A DNA stretch of 64,000 bases from Hymenobacter sediminicola (GTDB taxonomy: Bacteria; Bacteroidota; Bacteroidia; Cytophagales; Hymenobacteraceae), in contig NZ_CP060202.1 of NCBI RefSeq assembly GCF_014250515.1, positions 2,663,001-2,727,000 on the forward strand. The letters are read 5' to 3'. Each line of letters opens with the position of its first letter. The stretch's first letter is position 1. The translations under genes were made by a program, and so were the position numbers. Positions 44,932 to 53,584 of the stretch are shown one piece after another. Below the pieces are notes generated by a model, which searched no databases, was not told the origin of the DNA, and worked only from the letters and a program-made list of their open reading frames with translations.

Positions 44932-45957
44932 CTACTTGAGGTTGTATATCCGCTCGATAATCTCCACGACTTTCATTCCTTCCAGCGCATTGGTGGTGGC
45001 GAAACCGCGCTTCTGAATGGTGTCTACTACGTTTTCGATGACCTGGACGTGGTTGGCGGCGCTGCCCTGGTAAGGGCCGTAGTCGTTGGCGGGGTTGGTG
45101 GGCGGTAGTGTGGGCAGCTGGTATTCCTGGAGGTGGCAGTACTCTACTTTGTCCATGTACTGGCCGCCGAGGCGCAGGCTGCCGCGCTCGGCTACCACCG
45201 TGAGGGAGCTTTCGAGGTTTCGGTCCCAGACGGCGGTGCTGTATTGCAGGGTACCGCTGCCACCGCGCACCAAATCGAAAGTAACGAGGCCGGAATCTTC
45301 GAAGTCGGTGAGGGCGGCGTGGTTGAAGTCGCGGAAGCGGGCTTGGATGTTCTCGATGTCACCAAACACCCAGTAGAGCAGATCCACGAAGTGGCTGAAC
45401 TGAGTGAAGAGCGTGCCGCCGTCCTGCTGCCGGGTACCTTTCCAGCCGCCGGCCTTGTAGTAGCGCGCGTCGCGGTTCCAGAAGCAGTTGATTTGTAGCA
45501 GGTAAATATCACCGAGGCGTCCTTCGTCGTAGACCTGCTTAAGCCAGGCGGCAGGCGGCGAGTAGCGGTTCTGCATCACCCCAAACACGAGACGACCGGT
45601 TTGCAGAGCCGTATGCACGAGGTCTTCGGCGTCGCGCTTGCGCAGCGCAATTGGCTTTTCGACCACTGCGTGCAGCCCGGCCCGAAGGCCCTGAATAGCC
45701 TGCGGCGCGTGCAGGTGGTTGGGCGTAGCCACGGTCAGAACGTCGGCAGCGGGGCCATGCTGTAGGTAGTCTTCTAAGGAAAGGAAGAACGGGACGCCGG
45801 GAAACTCGGCGGCCAATCCGGCCTGCAGCTCCGGCCGCACATCGATGAGGGCAGTGAGCATGGCGCCGGGGTGGCGCGAGACGAGGGCGGCGTGGCGGTG
45901 GCCGATGTGGCCCACACCGCAGATAACAAAACGAACGGCAGAAGCAGAATCAGCCAA
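44932..45957 (-). CDS. Gfo/Idh/MocA-family oxidoreductase, WlbA/WbpB-like
   Basis: 341 residues from TTG 45957. An N-terminal Rossmann fold (FVICGVGHIGHRHAAL, LIDVRPELQ) is followed by TPNHLHAPQAIQGLRAGLHAVVEKPIALRKRDAEDL, carrying the EKP motif, and the C-terminal substrate domain with CFWNRDARYYKAGGWKGT and DGGTLFTQFSHFVDLLYWVFGDI. The last two segments match UDP-N-acetylglucosaminuronate 3-dehydrogenases (WlbA/WbpB). It would oxidise the sugar C3 with NAD+, preparing for transamination. The aminotransferase at 47034-48188 is the logical partner. Confidence 0.85.
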   Translation of the reverse strand: MADSASAVRFVICGVGHIGHRHAALVSRHPGAMLTALIDVRPELQAGLAAEFPGVPFFLSLEDYLQHGPAADVLTVATPNHLHAPQAIQGLRAGLHAVVEKPIALRKRDAEDLVHTALQTGRLVFGVMQNRYSPPAAWLKQVYDEGRLGDIYLLQINCFWNRDARYYKAGGWKGTRQQDGGTLFTQFSHFVDLLYWVFGDIENIQARFRDFNHAALTDFEDSGLVTFDLVRGGSGTLQYSTAVWDRNLESSLTVVAERGSLRLGGQYMDKVEYCHLQEYQLPTLPPTNPANDYGPYQGSAANHVQVIENVVDTIQKRGFATTNALEGMKVVEIIERIYNLK

Positions 45958-46049
45958 AGGAGTGCGGGGTTCGGGGCAGGAGATGGTGCAGCAAGCTCCG
46001 AAAAAACGCGGGTTTCTCCGCCGAACGAATAGAAAGCTCAGAAAATGAA

Positions 46050-46101
46050 CGGCGGTTGCTGCCTTTCCCGAAAGCTAATCGAAGAAAGGCAGCAACCGCC
46101 G
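46050..46101. repeat. Perfect 18-bp inverted repeat between oxidoreductase and M48 genes
   Basis: CGGCGGTTGCTGCCTTTC at 46050-46067 pairs exactly with 46084-46101 around a 16-base loop. No T tract follows on either side. It may be a terminator working with Rho, or a small dispersed palindrome. Confidence 0.6.
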
Positions 46102-46128
46102 AAACACGAATTATTAATATTATAGGCC

Positions 46129-46935
46129 CTACAGCAGGCGCTTCAGCTCCGTGAAATTGGTGTTGCTGACGGTGCGGCTGGCGCAGCCCAACGACTGGGC
46201 ACTTTTCTGGATGTTGGTGATGCGCGAGCCCGGGTTGGGGTGCGTGCTCAAAAATTCGGGCGTGCCGCCTCCCCCCTGCTTTTCGGCCTTGATGAAGAAG
46301 CCAGCGGCCCCGTCGCAGTCGTAGTAGCGGGTGCCGTTGAGGTAGATGGTGGAGTATTTATCAGCGTCCAGCTCGTAGTCGCGGCTGAATTTGAGCTGAC
46401 CAATGCCGGCAGCCAGCTGCACGAGTTGGCTGGAGGACCGGTTGCCGAGCACAATGCCCAGCAGCAGGCTAGTGCCGTATTGTTTCTGCAGAATCTGGGT
46501 ACTGTGGCGACGGTCGGCGTGGGCAATTTCGTGGCCCAGGATGCCAGCTAACTCACTCTCGTTATCCAGAAACTTAATCAGGCCCGAAAACACGTAGATG
46601 TGGCCGCCAGGCGTAGCAAAGGCATTCTGTATCTGGTCGTCTTTGATGATCTGCACGTCCCAGGGGAACTGCGTGCGGTACTTCAGGTTGCCATTATCGA
46701 GCACGCGCTTCACCACGCCGTCGAGCAGTTGGTAGGCGCGGGCGTTTTTGGAGCGCTCCATCAACTGGCCTTTGGCGCGGTACGTGGAGTCGGTTTGGCG
46801 GGCCACCTGGGCGCCCAGCTCGATATCCTGCTGGATAGAGAACAGGCTGAACTGAGCTGGCTTGTTGATGGCGGCAGTGGTGAGAGCAGCTACCCCGGCC
46901 AGCGGCAGTAGCAGCGTCAGAAAGGAACGGCGCAT
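46129..46935 (-). CDS. M48-family metalloprotease
   Basis: 268 residues. An N-terminal hydrophobic signal segment (FLTLLLPLAGVAALTTAA) predicts export. The zinc motif HEIAH at 135-139 and the downstream Glu188 (RDYELDADKYS) complete the active site. The intervening GGHIYVFSGLIKFLDNESELAGIL and the C-terminal STHPNPGSRI are typical of BepA/YfgC-like or LoiP-like periplasmic M48 peptidases. These degrade or assist misfolded envelope proteins. It lies between the two diamino-sugar genes on the same strand. Confidence 0.9.
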   Translation of the reverse strand: MRRSFLTLLLPLAGVAALTTAAINKPAQFSLFSIQQDIELGAQVARQTDSTYRAKGQLMERSKNARAYQLLDGVVKRVLDNGNLKYRTQFPWDVQIIKDDQIQNAFATPGGHIYVFSGLIKFLDNESELAGILGHEIAHADRRHSTQILQKQYGTSLLLGIVLGNRSSSQLVQLAAGIGQLKFSRDYELDADKYSTIYLNGTRYYDCDGAAGFFIKAEKQGGGGTPEFLSTHPNPGSRITNIQKSAQSLGCASRTVSNTNFTELKRLL

Positions 46936-47033
46936 AAGGAGAAAGTAGAGACGTTGAAAAGTGGTGTCTATACGGCGGAAAGAAAAAACAGTGCCAGCCC
47001 GCCACTACATCGAGCCAGCAGTCCGGAATCCGG

Positions 47034-48188
47034 CTACGCCCAGGCTCGTACTACATCTGCCACATACGCCAGCTGCTCCTGTACCAAAGTAGGGTGAATG
47101 GGCAACGACAGCACAGTGCGACACAGGCGCTCAGCTACCGGAAACTGCCCGGCGTGGTAGCCCAGATACTGGTAGGCCGGTTGCAGATGATTAGGCAGCG
47201 GATAGTATACTTGGCTCGGTACGCCGTGCGCCGCAAGGTGCTGCTGCAGCGCATTACGGCGGCCGGGCTCGTCGGCTACGGTGAGGGTGTATTGGTGAAA
47301 TACGTGGGTGCTGCGCGGGTCGCGGGCCGGCACCGAAATAGTCTGCAAGTCGGCCAGCGCAGCATCATAGGATGCAGCTACGTGCTGGCGAGCGGCAGTC
47401 CATTGGCTAAGGTAGCGCAGCTTTACGCGTAGCAGAGCGGCCTGCACAGTATCGAGGCGGGAGTTGAGGCCGATGTACTCGTGGTGGTATTTGCGGGTCT
47501 GGCCGTGGTTGGCCAACTGGCGCAGGTAGGCAGCACGGGCCTCGTCGCGCGTAAACAGGGCCCCGCCGTCGCCGAAGCCGCCCAGGTTTTTGCTAGGGAA
47601 GAACGATGTGGTGCCCACCTCTCCTACTGTACCCGCCACCCAAAATTCGCCGCGGCTAGTTCTAAACGTGGCTCCAATGGCCTGCGCATTGTCCTCAATC
47701 AGGGCCACACCGTGCTGGTCCGCAACGGCCCGCAGCGCTTCCAGATCGGCGCACTGCCCGAACAGATGCACGGCCACAATAGCACCGGTACGGCTCGTAA
47801 TGGCCGCTTCTACCGCCTGCGGATCGAGGTTAAAGGTATCCGGAAGTACATCGACAGGCACCGGAACCAACCCCAGCACGGCGGCAGCTTCCAGCGTGGC
47901 CACATAGGTAAAAGCAGGAACAATAACTTCGGCCCCGCGCGGCAGGCGCAGCGCCATCAAGGCAAGTTGCAAGGCGTCGGTGCCATTCGCGCAGGGCACC
48001 ACGTGCGGGCCGCCGAGGTACTCGCTCAGCTCCAGCGCAAACTGCTGCACAGCCGGCCCCTGAATGAAAGCAGCCTCATCAAGCGCCTGGCGTAAGGCCT
48101 CGTCTAGCTCAGCCCGGATAGGCGCATGCTGGGCACGTAGGTCGAGAAGCTGAATGGGGGCAGACGGAGGCAGGGGAAACTGAGGCAC
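47034..48188 (-). CDS. DegT/DnrJ/EryC1/StrS aminotransferase, WbpE/WlbC-like
   Basis: 384 residues from GTG 48188. The PLP lysine sits in TSFFPSKNLGGFGDGGALFT. CANGTDALQLALMAL, PAFTYVATLEAAAVLGLVPVPVDVLPDTFNLD, VAVHLFGQCADLEAL and EDNAQAIGATF closely follow the WbpE/WlbC/FdtB group that puts an amino group on C3 of UDP-sugars. Together with the WlbA-like gene it could make a 3-amino-uronic acid sugar. No WbpD/WlbB acetyltransferase was found nearby. A -7 element TATCTTTG (complement 48213-48220) lies just upstream. Confidence 0.88.
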   Translation of the reverse strand: MPQFPLPPSAPIQLLDLRAQHAPIRAELDEALRQALDEAAFIQGPAVQQFALELSEYLGGPHVVPCANGTDALQLALMALRLPRGAEVIVPAFTYVATLEAAAVLGLVPVPVDVLPDTFNLDPQAVEAAITSRTGAIVAVHLFGQCADLEALRAVADQHGVALIEDNAQAIGATFRTSRGEFWVAGTVGEVGTTSFFPSKNLGGFGDGGALFTRDEARAAYLRQLANHGQTRKYHHEYIGLNSRLDTVQAALLRVKLRYLSQWTAARQHVAASYDAALADLQTISVPARDPRSTHVFHQYTLTVADEPGRRNALQQHLAAHGVPSQVYYPLPNHLQPAYQYLGYHAGQFPVAERLCRTVLSLPIHPTLVQEQLAYVADVVRAWA

Positions 48189-48212
48189 AGGCAGACGCTA
48201 ACTACTACTGCC

Positions 48213-48220
48213 CAAAGATA
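48213..48220 (-). promoter_or_regulatory. -7 promoter element of the WbpE-like gene
   Basis: The minus strand reads TATCTTTG, fitting TAnnTTTG. The predicted start is near 48207, about 19 nt before the GTG start. The -33 element is unclear. Confidence 0.45.
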
Positions 48221-48345
48221 GACGCGTGCCGTCAGCAACCATACGGCCCATCTGCGCGCAACCTCCGGCGTTATGGTTGCGTTAAGCGAGCCAGAGCCAG
48301 CTACATCGTAGCTGCGCTATATGTCTCCCTTAATCTCTCCCTACC

Positions 48346-49254
48346 ATGTTCAGGAAAAATCTCACTCTCCACGCTCTGTCGGCTATGTTGCTGATGGGGG
48401 GCGCTGCTTTCACCCAGACCAGCTGCACCGAAGGCCAGAAAAAAGAAGTGTCAGCGGAAAGCGACCAAGCGTATAATGACTTCTCCACTTTCGTATCGGA
48501 TACCGAAGCCAAAGCCGATGCCGTAGCCAACGAAGCAGAAGCCGACTACGACCGGGAAACCGCCCAGCTGAAATCAGACTTCGACGCCAAAGTAGCGGCT
48601 GTAGATAAGTACGCCGACCAGTACGATGACGCCCGCCGCCAGGAGATTGAAGCATTGCGCACCCGCTATACCACTGCATATGACAAGCGCGAAATGTCTT
48701 GGAAAAACCGGGCTACTGCTGGTACCGCTAGCGCCAGCACTGGTGTTCTGAAAGTAGGTAAGTACTACAAGCCCATGAATCCGGCCGCTCAGGTTACGGC
48801 AGCTAATGCGCGTACTACTTACGAAAACTTCGTGAATAACATTAAGCAGAACGAAGACAAGTACGACATCGACGATTGGCGCTATATCAACTCCGAATGG
48901 CGCGCCCTCGATGAAGCCTATGACAAAGTGAAGGGCGACATCCCAGCAAAAGACCTAGCTGAAATTCAAAAAGAAAAGCTGAAGTACGCCGCCTTCAAAT
49001 CGTTTGATAAAGCTGAAGCCCGCACTGCACAGGGCGCCGACGCCGTGAGCGGCGAGGCCAGTGAAGTGAAAGCCGAAACGGCCGATGAGCGCAGCAAAGT
49101 AGGCCAGGCTGCCAGCAACACCGCTTCCGACGTGAAGGAAGCAGGTAAAGATGTTGGCCAAGGTGCCGCCAATGTTGGCAAAAAAGTAGGCGGTGCCGTG
49201 AAAGGCGCTTATAAAGAAGTGAAGTCGGAAGTAAAAAACACCGACAACGACTAA
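48346..49254 (+). CDS. LEA-like repetitive lipoprotein
   Basis: 302 residues. The signal peptide ends at Cys27 (FTQTSC), an imperfect lipobox. The body is almost wholly helical and rich in Ala, Lys, Glu and Asp. The last 80 residues repeat 11-residue-like units (EVKAETADERSKVGQAASNTASDVKEAGKDVGQGAANVGKK), reminiscent of LEA group 3 and YtxH/YjbJ-type stress proteins. Such proteins are often desiccation- or osmotic-stress-related; this is inference. Expected to be attached to the outer or inner membrane by its lipid. Confidence 0.72.
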   Translation: MFRKNLTLHALSAMLLMGGAAFTQTSCTEGQKKEVSAESDQAYNDFSTFVSDTEAKADAVANEAEADYDRETAQLKSDFDAKVAAVDKYADQYDDARRQEIEALRTRYTTAYDKREMSWKNRATAGTASASTGVLKVGKYYKPMNPAAQVTAANARTTYENFVNNIKQNEDKYDIDDWRYINSEWRALDEAYDKVKGDIPAKDLAEIQKEKLKYAAFKSFDKAEARTAQGADAVSGEASEVKAETADERSKVGQAASNTASDVKEAGKDVGQGAANVGKKVGGAVKGAYKEVKSEVKNTDND

Positions 49255-49276
49255 TTACCACAGCACCCACCCGGGT

Positions 49277-49312
49277 AAAAGAGCTGGTTTCCGAGAGGAG
49301 GCTGGCTCTTTT
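49277..49312 (+). terminator. Possible terminator after the LEA-like lipoprotein
   Basis: AAAAGAGC and GCTCTTTT are 20 bases apart with partial pairing between, ending in TTTTGT. Confidence 0.45.
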
Positions 49313-49360
49313 GTATTTCGGCTACTGCCTGCGTGAGCCGCTAAGCATCTACAGTGCCGT

Positions 49361-50257
49361 CTATTTTAGCTCTGTAAGCAGCCAGTAGAGCTTTAGAGCA
49401 TCTAGTTGGCGCAGGCTGGGCTGCGCCGAAAGCAGATTACGGCGTACCTGCTGCTGCCGCAGTTGGAAAGCCCCGCGTACGGCTTCTCCCAGTCCCCAAC
49501 GGTGCAATTGCAAAGCTGCTTTCAGGAGCTTGGTATCAGCGCCCAAGCCTTCTGCCAAGTACAAGCGGGCCAAGTTACGGACAGCATCATGCGTTTTCTG
49601 CAGGAACTGAGCCGCTGGTTCTAGGCCGTCGTGTAGCACCGGATTATCAAGATGCAGCACACTGATGCTGGCTTGGCGCAACAACCAGCCAAACTTGGTG
49701 TCCTCGTGTCCGTAGCGGGTCAGGCTCTCATCTAGGCCAAAGCGACGAAATACTTCCGTGCGCACCAGCATATTATTGAGTGTGAGTTGGCCATGTGGAG
49801 CGCGCTGGCGAAGCGCGGCGGGGCGGGCCTCACGGCGGCGGCCGTAGAGCCAGCGCAGATGCAACTCAGTAGCAGCCGGCGCGGCCAGCTCATACGTAGT
49901 ACCTCCCACCAACACCGGCGCCAAGTGGCAGGCGGCAGCATAGCGGGCCAAAAACTGGTTGTCGGGCAACAGGCTGTCATTATCCAGCAGCAGCAGCCAC
50001 TCGTGTTTCGCGGCGCTGGCCAACTGATTCCGGATAGCGGCGCGGCCTACATTGTGCGGTAGCTCTTGATAGCACACTCCGGGCAATGTGGTCAACTCGC
50101 GGTTGGGGTGCCGCATAGCTTCCCGGGAGCCATCATCTAGGCAGTGGATTTCCAATGGGCCCGGCCAGGCGGCGGCCTGCGCCAGCAGCGCATGCACCAG
50201 CGGCGTCACGTCGCGGTTGTACACCGGAATCAGTACCGAAAGACCAGGTGAGTTCAA
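49361..50257 (-). CDS. Glycosyltransferase family 2
   Basis: 298 residues from TTG 50257. The GT-A N-terminus is VLIPVYNRDVTPLVHALL, then CLDDGSREAM, VGRAAIRNQLASAAKHEWLLLLDNDSLLP (DND as the metal-binding motif) and FGLDESLTRYGHEDTKFGWLLR carrying the catalytic ED. No transmembrane helices. A soluble or peripheral transferase of unknown substrate. Neighbours are not sugar-biosynthesis genes, so no pathway is assigned. Confidence 0.87.
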   Translation of the reverse strand: MNSPGLSVLIPVYNRDVTPLVHALLAQAAAWPGPLEIHCLDDGSREAMRHPNRELTTLPGVCYQELPHNVGRAAIRNQLASAAKHEWLLLLDNDSLLPDNQFLARYAAACHLAPVLVGGTTYELAAPAATELHLRWLYGRRREARPAALRQRAPHGQLTLNNMLVRTEVFRRFGLDESLTRYGHEDTKFGWLLRQASISVLHLDNPVLHDGLEPAAQFLQKTHDAVRNLARLYLAEGLGADTKLLKAALQLHRWGLGEAVRGAFQLRQQQVRRNLLSAQPSLRQLDALKLYWLLTELK

Positions 50258-50392
50258 TTACAGCTTGCTATGTAAGGTTGACTCGGCGCTAACTCGCCTT
50301 TGCGCCTGCTCAAAAAGCTGATGAGCAAAAACCGTTCTAGTATCCTGATAGTAGTTGCGGGCACACTGGTTGCACGCCCGCACCTGCTGGGC

Positions 50393-51106
50393 TCAGGACA
50401 TGGCCGTCATAGAAAACGGGGTGGTTTCAGAATCAATCAGCTGGCCCTGCTCGCACTTGAGCACCCGCTTAGGGTATTGCTGGATAATCTGGTAGTTGTG
50501 CGTAGCCATGAGCACGGCTGTACCGGAGTTGTTAATTTCCACAAACAGGCGCATAATGCTGTCCGCCACGTCCGGGTCGAGGTTGCCGGTGGGCTCATCA
50601 GCGAGTAGCAGTAGCGGCTCGTTGAGCAGGGCCCGCGCAATTACTACGCGCTGCTGTTCGCCACCGGAAAGCTGGTGCGGCATTTTGGCGGCCGAGTTGG
50701 CCAGTCCCACCCGCATCAGTACTTCTGAAATGCGCTGCTGCTTGCGTGCCTTGCCGCTCCAGCCCGTAGCATTCAGCACAAACAACAGGTTTTCAGCCAC
50801 GGTACGGTCGAAAAGCAGCTGAAAATCCTGGAAGATGATGCCCAGCTTGCGGCGCATAAACGGCACTTTGCTGCTGCCCATTAGCTTGGGCAGCGGAAAC
50901 CCAACCACAGTGCCCGTGCCGCCGCCCAGCGCCAAGTCGGCGTAGAGCGTTTTGAGCAGGGAGCTTTTGCCGGAGCCAGTGCGCCCCACCAAATAGGCGA
51001 ATTCACCTTTGTCAAGCGAGAACGTGACCTTTTGCAGCACAGTATTCACGTCCTGCATAATGTAGGCGTCGTGCAGTTCGATAACCGGGTTGGAGGCAGT
51101 GGGCAT
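50393..51106 (-). CDS. Cell-division/ABC transporter ATP-binding protein, FtsE type
   Basis: 237 residues from ATG 51106. Walker A GRTGSGKS at 41-48, signature LSGGEQQ at 146-152 and Walker B LLLLADEP at 165-172. The Q-loop [16 protein letters not shown] is characteristic of FtsE. The permease partner FtsX is not adjacent, as is common in Bacteroidota, where it may be encoded elsewhere. FtsEX activates peptidoglycan hydrolases during division. Confidence 0.9.
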   Translation of the reverse strand: MPTASNPVIELHDAYIMQDVNTVLQKVTFSLDKGEFAYLVGRTGSGKSSLLKTLYADLALGGGTGTVVGFPLPKLMGSSKVPFMRRKLGIIFQDFQLLFDRTVAENLLFVLNATGWSGKARKQQRISEVLMRVGLANSAAKMPHQLSGGEQQRVVIARALLNEPLLLLADEPTGNLDPDVADSIMRLFVEINNSGTAVLMATHNYQIIQQYPKRVLKCEQGQLIDSETTPFSMTAMS

Positions 51107-51215
51107 AAGGGCGAAGATATAGGACCGGGGGTTTCCCGAAAAACAGGATTCCGGGCAACGCAAAACGGGCCAATCGGCTCTTTTGCGTTGCCCGGAATGC
51201 GTCAAAGGCTCTACC

Positions 51216-51419
51216 TCAAATTTCTAGCTTCTGCAGCTTTCCAAATTCCAACCCTTCAATGACAGCAGCCAGTGGTACTTCCTTGTTTTCAAGGCCGTAG
51301 CGGTGCAGGTCTTTCAGGGGCCGGTCGGCGCGGAAATACGCAATCAGCACGAAGTTTTCGTCGCGCAGCTGGATATAGTCCGGAATTTTGGCTTTGCCTT
51401 TTACTTTGATGATATACAT
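51216..51419 (-). CDS. Small conserved hypothetical protein
   Basis: 67 residues from ATG 51419 (MYIIKVKGKAKIPDYIQL). Compact alpha/beta composition, basic N-terminus, no signal peptide. It lies 109 bases upstream of ftsE on the same strand and 124 bases downstream of the transaldolase. No family was recognised. A 19-bp inverted repeat lies between it and the transaldolase gene. Confidence 0.65.
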   Translation of the reverse strand: MYIIKVKGKAKIPDYIQLRDENFVLIAYFRADRPLKDLHRYGLENKEVPLAAVIEGLEFGKLQKLEI

Positions 51420-51434
51420 GACGTGCTGCGTTGA

Positions 51435-51528
51435 TTGATGCGTTGATTGTTGACAGTCTTGGCCCGTAGCTGAAACGAGATGGAACGAATCCATTCGGCA
51501 ACCAGTCCTTCAACAATCAACGCATCAA
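51435..51528. repeat. 19-bp inverted repeat with 56-base loop
   Basis: TTGATGCGTTGATTGTTGA at 51435-51453 is the exact complement of 51510-51528. The arms contain TTGATG and TTGATTG direct-repeat pieces. It lies between the small protein and the transaldolase and could be a regulatory hairpin or relic of a mobile element. Confidence 0.6.
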
Positions 51529-51543
51529 CAAGGCCTAAATCAG

Positions 51544-52200
51544 CTAGCCATTCACCTTGGCGTGGTCGGCCAGGAAGGTAGCCAGACCTTTATCGGTGAG
51601 TGGGTGGTTGAGCAGACCCGTAATAACATTCAGTGGGCAGGTTACCACATCAGCACCCAACTCAGCGCACTGGATGAGGTGCGGCACGTGGCGCACTGAG
51701 GCAGCCAGCACCTGCGTGGGGTAGCCATAGTTGGAGAAAATGTCTACAATCTGCTGAATCAGTTGCAGGCCATCAGCCCCAATATCATCCAGACGCCCTA
51801 CAAACGGCGACACGTAAGTAGCACCGGCTTTGGCAGCCAGCAGGGCTTGCCCAGCCGTGAAAATCAGTGTGCAGTTAGTTTTGATGCCTTTCTCCGAGAA
51901 ATACTTGATGGCTTTTACGCCTTCCCGGATCATGGGCACTTTCACCACAATGTTGGGGTGCAGCTCGGCCAGGGCCTCTCCTTCCCGGATAATGCCCTCG
52001 TAGTCGGTGGCAATTACCTCGGCCGATACGTCGCCATCCACGATTTCGCAGATTTTCTTGTAATGGCTCATTACGGCATCGGTGCCGCGGATGCCTTCTT
52101 TCGCCATCAGCGAAGGATTGGTGGTCACGCCGTCGAGCACGCCCAGCTCCACAGCTTCCTGAATGTCTTTCAGGTTGGCAGTATCAATGAAGAATTTCAT
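51544..52200 (-). CDS. Fructose-6-phosphate aldolase / TalC-type transaldolase
   Basis: 218 residues from ATG 52200 ([10 protein letters not shown]), matching the short transaldolase/F6P aldolase subfamily. The Schiff-base Lys87 is in [19 protein letters not shown] and [29 protein letters not shown] are family landmarks. It either transfers dihydroxyacetone units in the pentose phosphate pathway (TalC) or cleaves fructose-6-phosphate (Fsa); sequence alone does not decide. Confidence 0.93.
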   Translation of the reverse strand: MKFFIDTANLKDIQEAVELGVLDGVTTNPSLMAKEGIRGTDAVMSHYKKICEIVDGDVSAEVIATDYEGIIREGEALAELHPNIVVKVPMIREGVKAIKYFSEKGIKTNCTLIFTAGQALLAAKAGATYVSPFVGRLDDIGADGLQLIQQIVDIFSNYGYPTQVLAASVRHVPHLIQCAELGADVVTCPLNVITGLLNHPLTDKGLATFLADHAKVNG

Positions 52201-52304
52201 GCGGGTAGGTTGGAAACAAAGATGCCCCAAAGCTAGCCATTCGCGGGCAAACTAGCCGCGCGGCTTTCTTCGGGGCACCTTCTTATAATTCGGGAGAAAA
52301 GGGC

Positions 52305-52400
52305 AAAAAAAAGCGAGCCAAAATCGCACCGCTCAACCGTCTACCCTTGCTACCTTCCGGTCCTGGGGGAGTTCAACAGGAGCTGGTCGTTCTGACTCGC
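52305..52400 (-). ncRNA. ffs: Signal recognition particle RNA (small bacterial type)
   Basis: On the minus strand the conserved SRP core AGGACCGGAAGGTAGCAAGG (complement of 52345-52364) is present. The ends GCGAGTC (52394-52400) and GGCTCGC (52313-52319) pair, followed by a run of eight T (52305-52312). A TACCTTTG -7 element at 52406-52413 predicts transcription starting at about 52400, agreeing with the 5' end. The RNA is about 88-96 nt. It assembles with Ffh for co-translational targeting of membrane proteins. Confidence 0.92.
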
Positions 52401-52405
52401 CGTTG

Positions 52406-52413
52406 CAAAGGTA
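52406..52413 (-). promoter_or_regulatory. -7 promoter element of the SRP RNA gene
   Basis: TACCTTTG on the minus strand ends six bases before the predicted RNA 5' end. It is a useful internal calibration of the start-site distance in this genome. Confidence 0.65.
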
Positions 52414-52524
52414 CGCACAGATTTCACAGAATCGGCACGCAGGCCTCATCTTTTCAGGAAAAGCTGCTGTATTGTGAGGTTGCAGCGTGACTGTCAGCCA
52501 CAAAATTTCCTGACCACCCTTTTG

Positions 52525-53415
52525 CTACTCCTTGCTGAAGCGCTGCACCGCTACTGCTTGCCCCTGCTCAATGCGCAATAGGTACTGGCCGGCCGCCAGT
52601 ATTTCGATAGGCAACAGCACGGTCCCATCGGGCCGGGGCAGCAGCTGCGTAAGCGGCAGCACGCGCCGGCCCAGCAAGTCTGTAACCTGCACGGTCGCCG
52701 TGTGGCGGCCAGTCGGCAGCTTCAACGTAAGAATATTGCTGGCCGGATTAGGGAAAAGAGCCAGCGCCAGCGTATTGCGAGCTGCCTGCGTGGCCTGCGG
52801 CGTGCCGAATGTGAGGCGAATATTGGCCAAAATATTGGTGGCCGTCAGGGTGGTGGCACTCGTTACGGGCACGGTTCCGGTATAGCGCCGGCAGGCAATC
52901 CGGATTGGATTCATGGTGACACCGTACAGGTACCGGGCGCGTGGCCCAATGGTGGCCTGCACGTTGCCGCCGCGCCGGAGCACCAGCACCGCTAGATTCT
53001 GGCCGGCAGTATTGGCGTAGGCAAACGGACGCTGCAGCGTTACTTCCTGATAGCCAGCGGCGGTAGCATTCGTAAAGTTGCCCGCATACACCCGCTGGTA
53101 GCCCAGCGTATCGAGCGTCCCGTTCTGAAACTCGGTGGCAGTGGTTGTTTTGAGGTATATAATGACTCCTGTGAGCGGCTGCAGCTCCGTGCCATCCGAT
53201 TTCTCAAAAGCCAGCCTTGTGATATTGCCAGCCTGCGCGATGCTCGGCTGCAGATAAATCGTTTCGTAGGCTCCCTCAGAGCTGGCATGGTTGATAGGCG
53301 ACAACGCCGAAATCTGGGTGCCACCCGTGATGGTCACGACCTGCGCGGTGGCTGGGGTGAGCATAGCGCTGGCTGCAGTAGTGCAAATCAGAAAAGAGAG
53401 TAGATTTTTCAGCAT
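52525..53415 (-). CDS. Secreted protein with T9SS type A sorting domain
   Basis: 296 residues. A signal peptide ends around ATA-Q25. The body is a beta-sandwich without a named family (ISALSPINHASSEGAYETIYLQPSIAQAGNITRLAFEK), somewhat like modules that describe surface adhesive proteins. The C-terminus LALFPNPASNILTLKLPTG to AGQYLLRIEQG is a T9SS sorting domain. It should be exported through T9SS and anchored at the surface or secreted. Function unknown. Confidence 0.85.
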   Translation of the reverse strand: MLKNLLSFLICTTAASAMLTPATAQVVTITGGTQISALSPINHASSEGAYETIYLQPSIAQAGNITRLAFEKSDGTELQPLTGVIIYLKTTTATEFQNGTLDTLGYQRVYAGNFTNATAAGYQEVTLQRPFAYANTAGQNLAVLVLRRGGNVQATIGPRARYLYGVTMNPIRIACRRYTGTVPVTSATTLTATNILANIRLTFGTPQATQAARNTLALALFPNPASNILTLKLPTGRHTATVQVTDLLGRRVLPLTQLLPRPDGTVLLPIEILAAGQYLLRIEQGQAVAVQRFSKE

Positions 53416-53520
53416 GGTTCGTGAAAAAGGTGAAGTTCAAATAAGAGCAATTTTCGGTTACCAACCTTACGTACAAGGATTTACTATGGATACTTGAGTG
53501 CTGTTTGCAGGCCGAATAAA

Positions 53521-53561
53521 TGCCAACAGGTCCGTACTGCTGGAGCACGGACCTGTTGGCA
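53521..53561. terminator. Perfect 15-bp hairpin between two minus-strand genes
   Basis: TGCCAACAGGTCCGT at 53521-53535 pairs exactly with 53547-53561 around an 11-base loop. It probably terminates the 53585-54058 gene, although the T tract is weak. Confidence 0.6.
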
Positions 53562-53584
53562 TGAAAATCTATGGGCAGCGGCCA

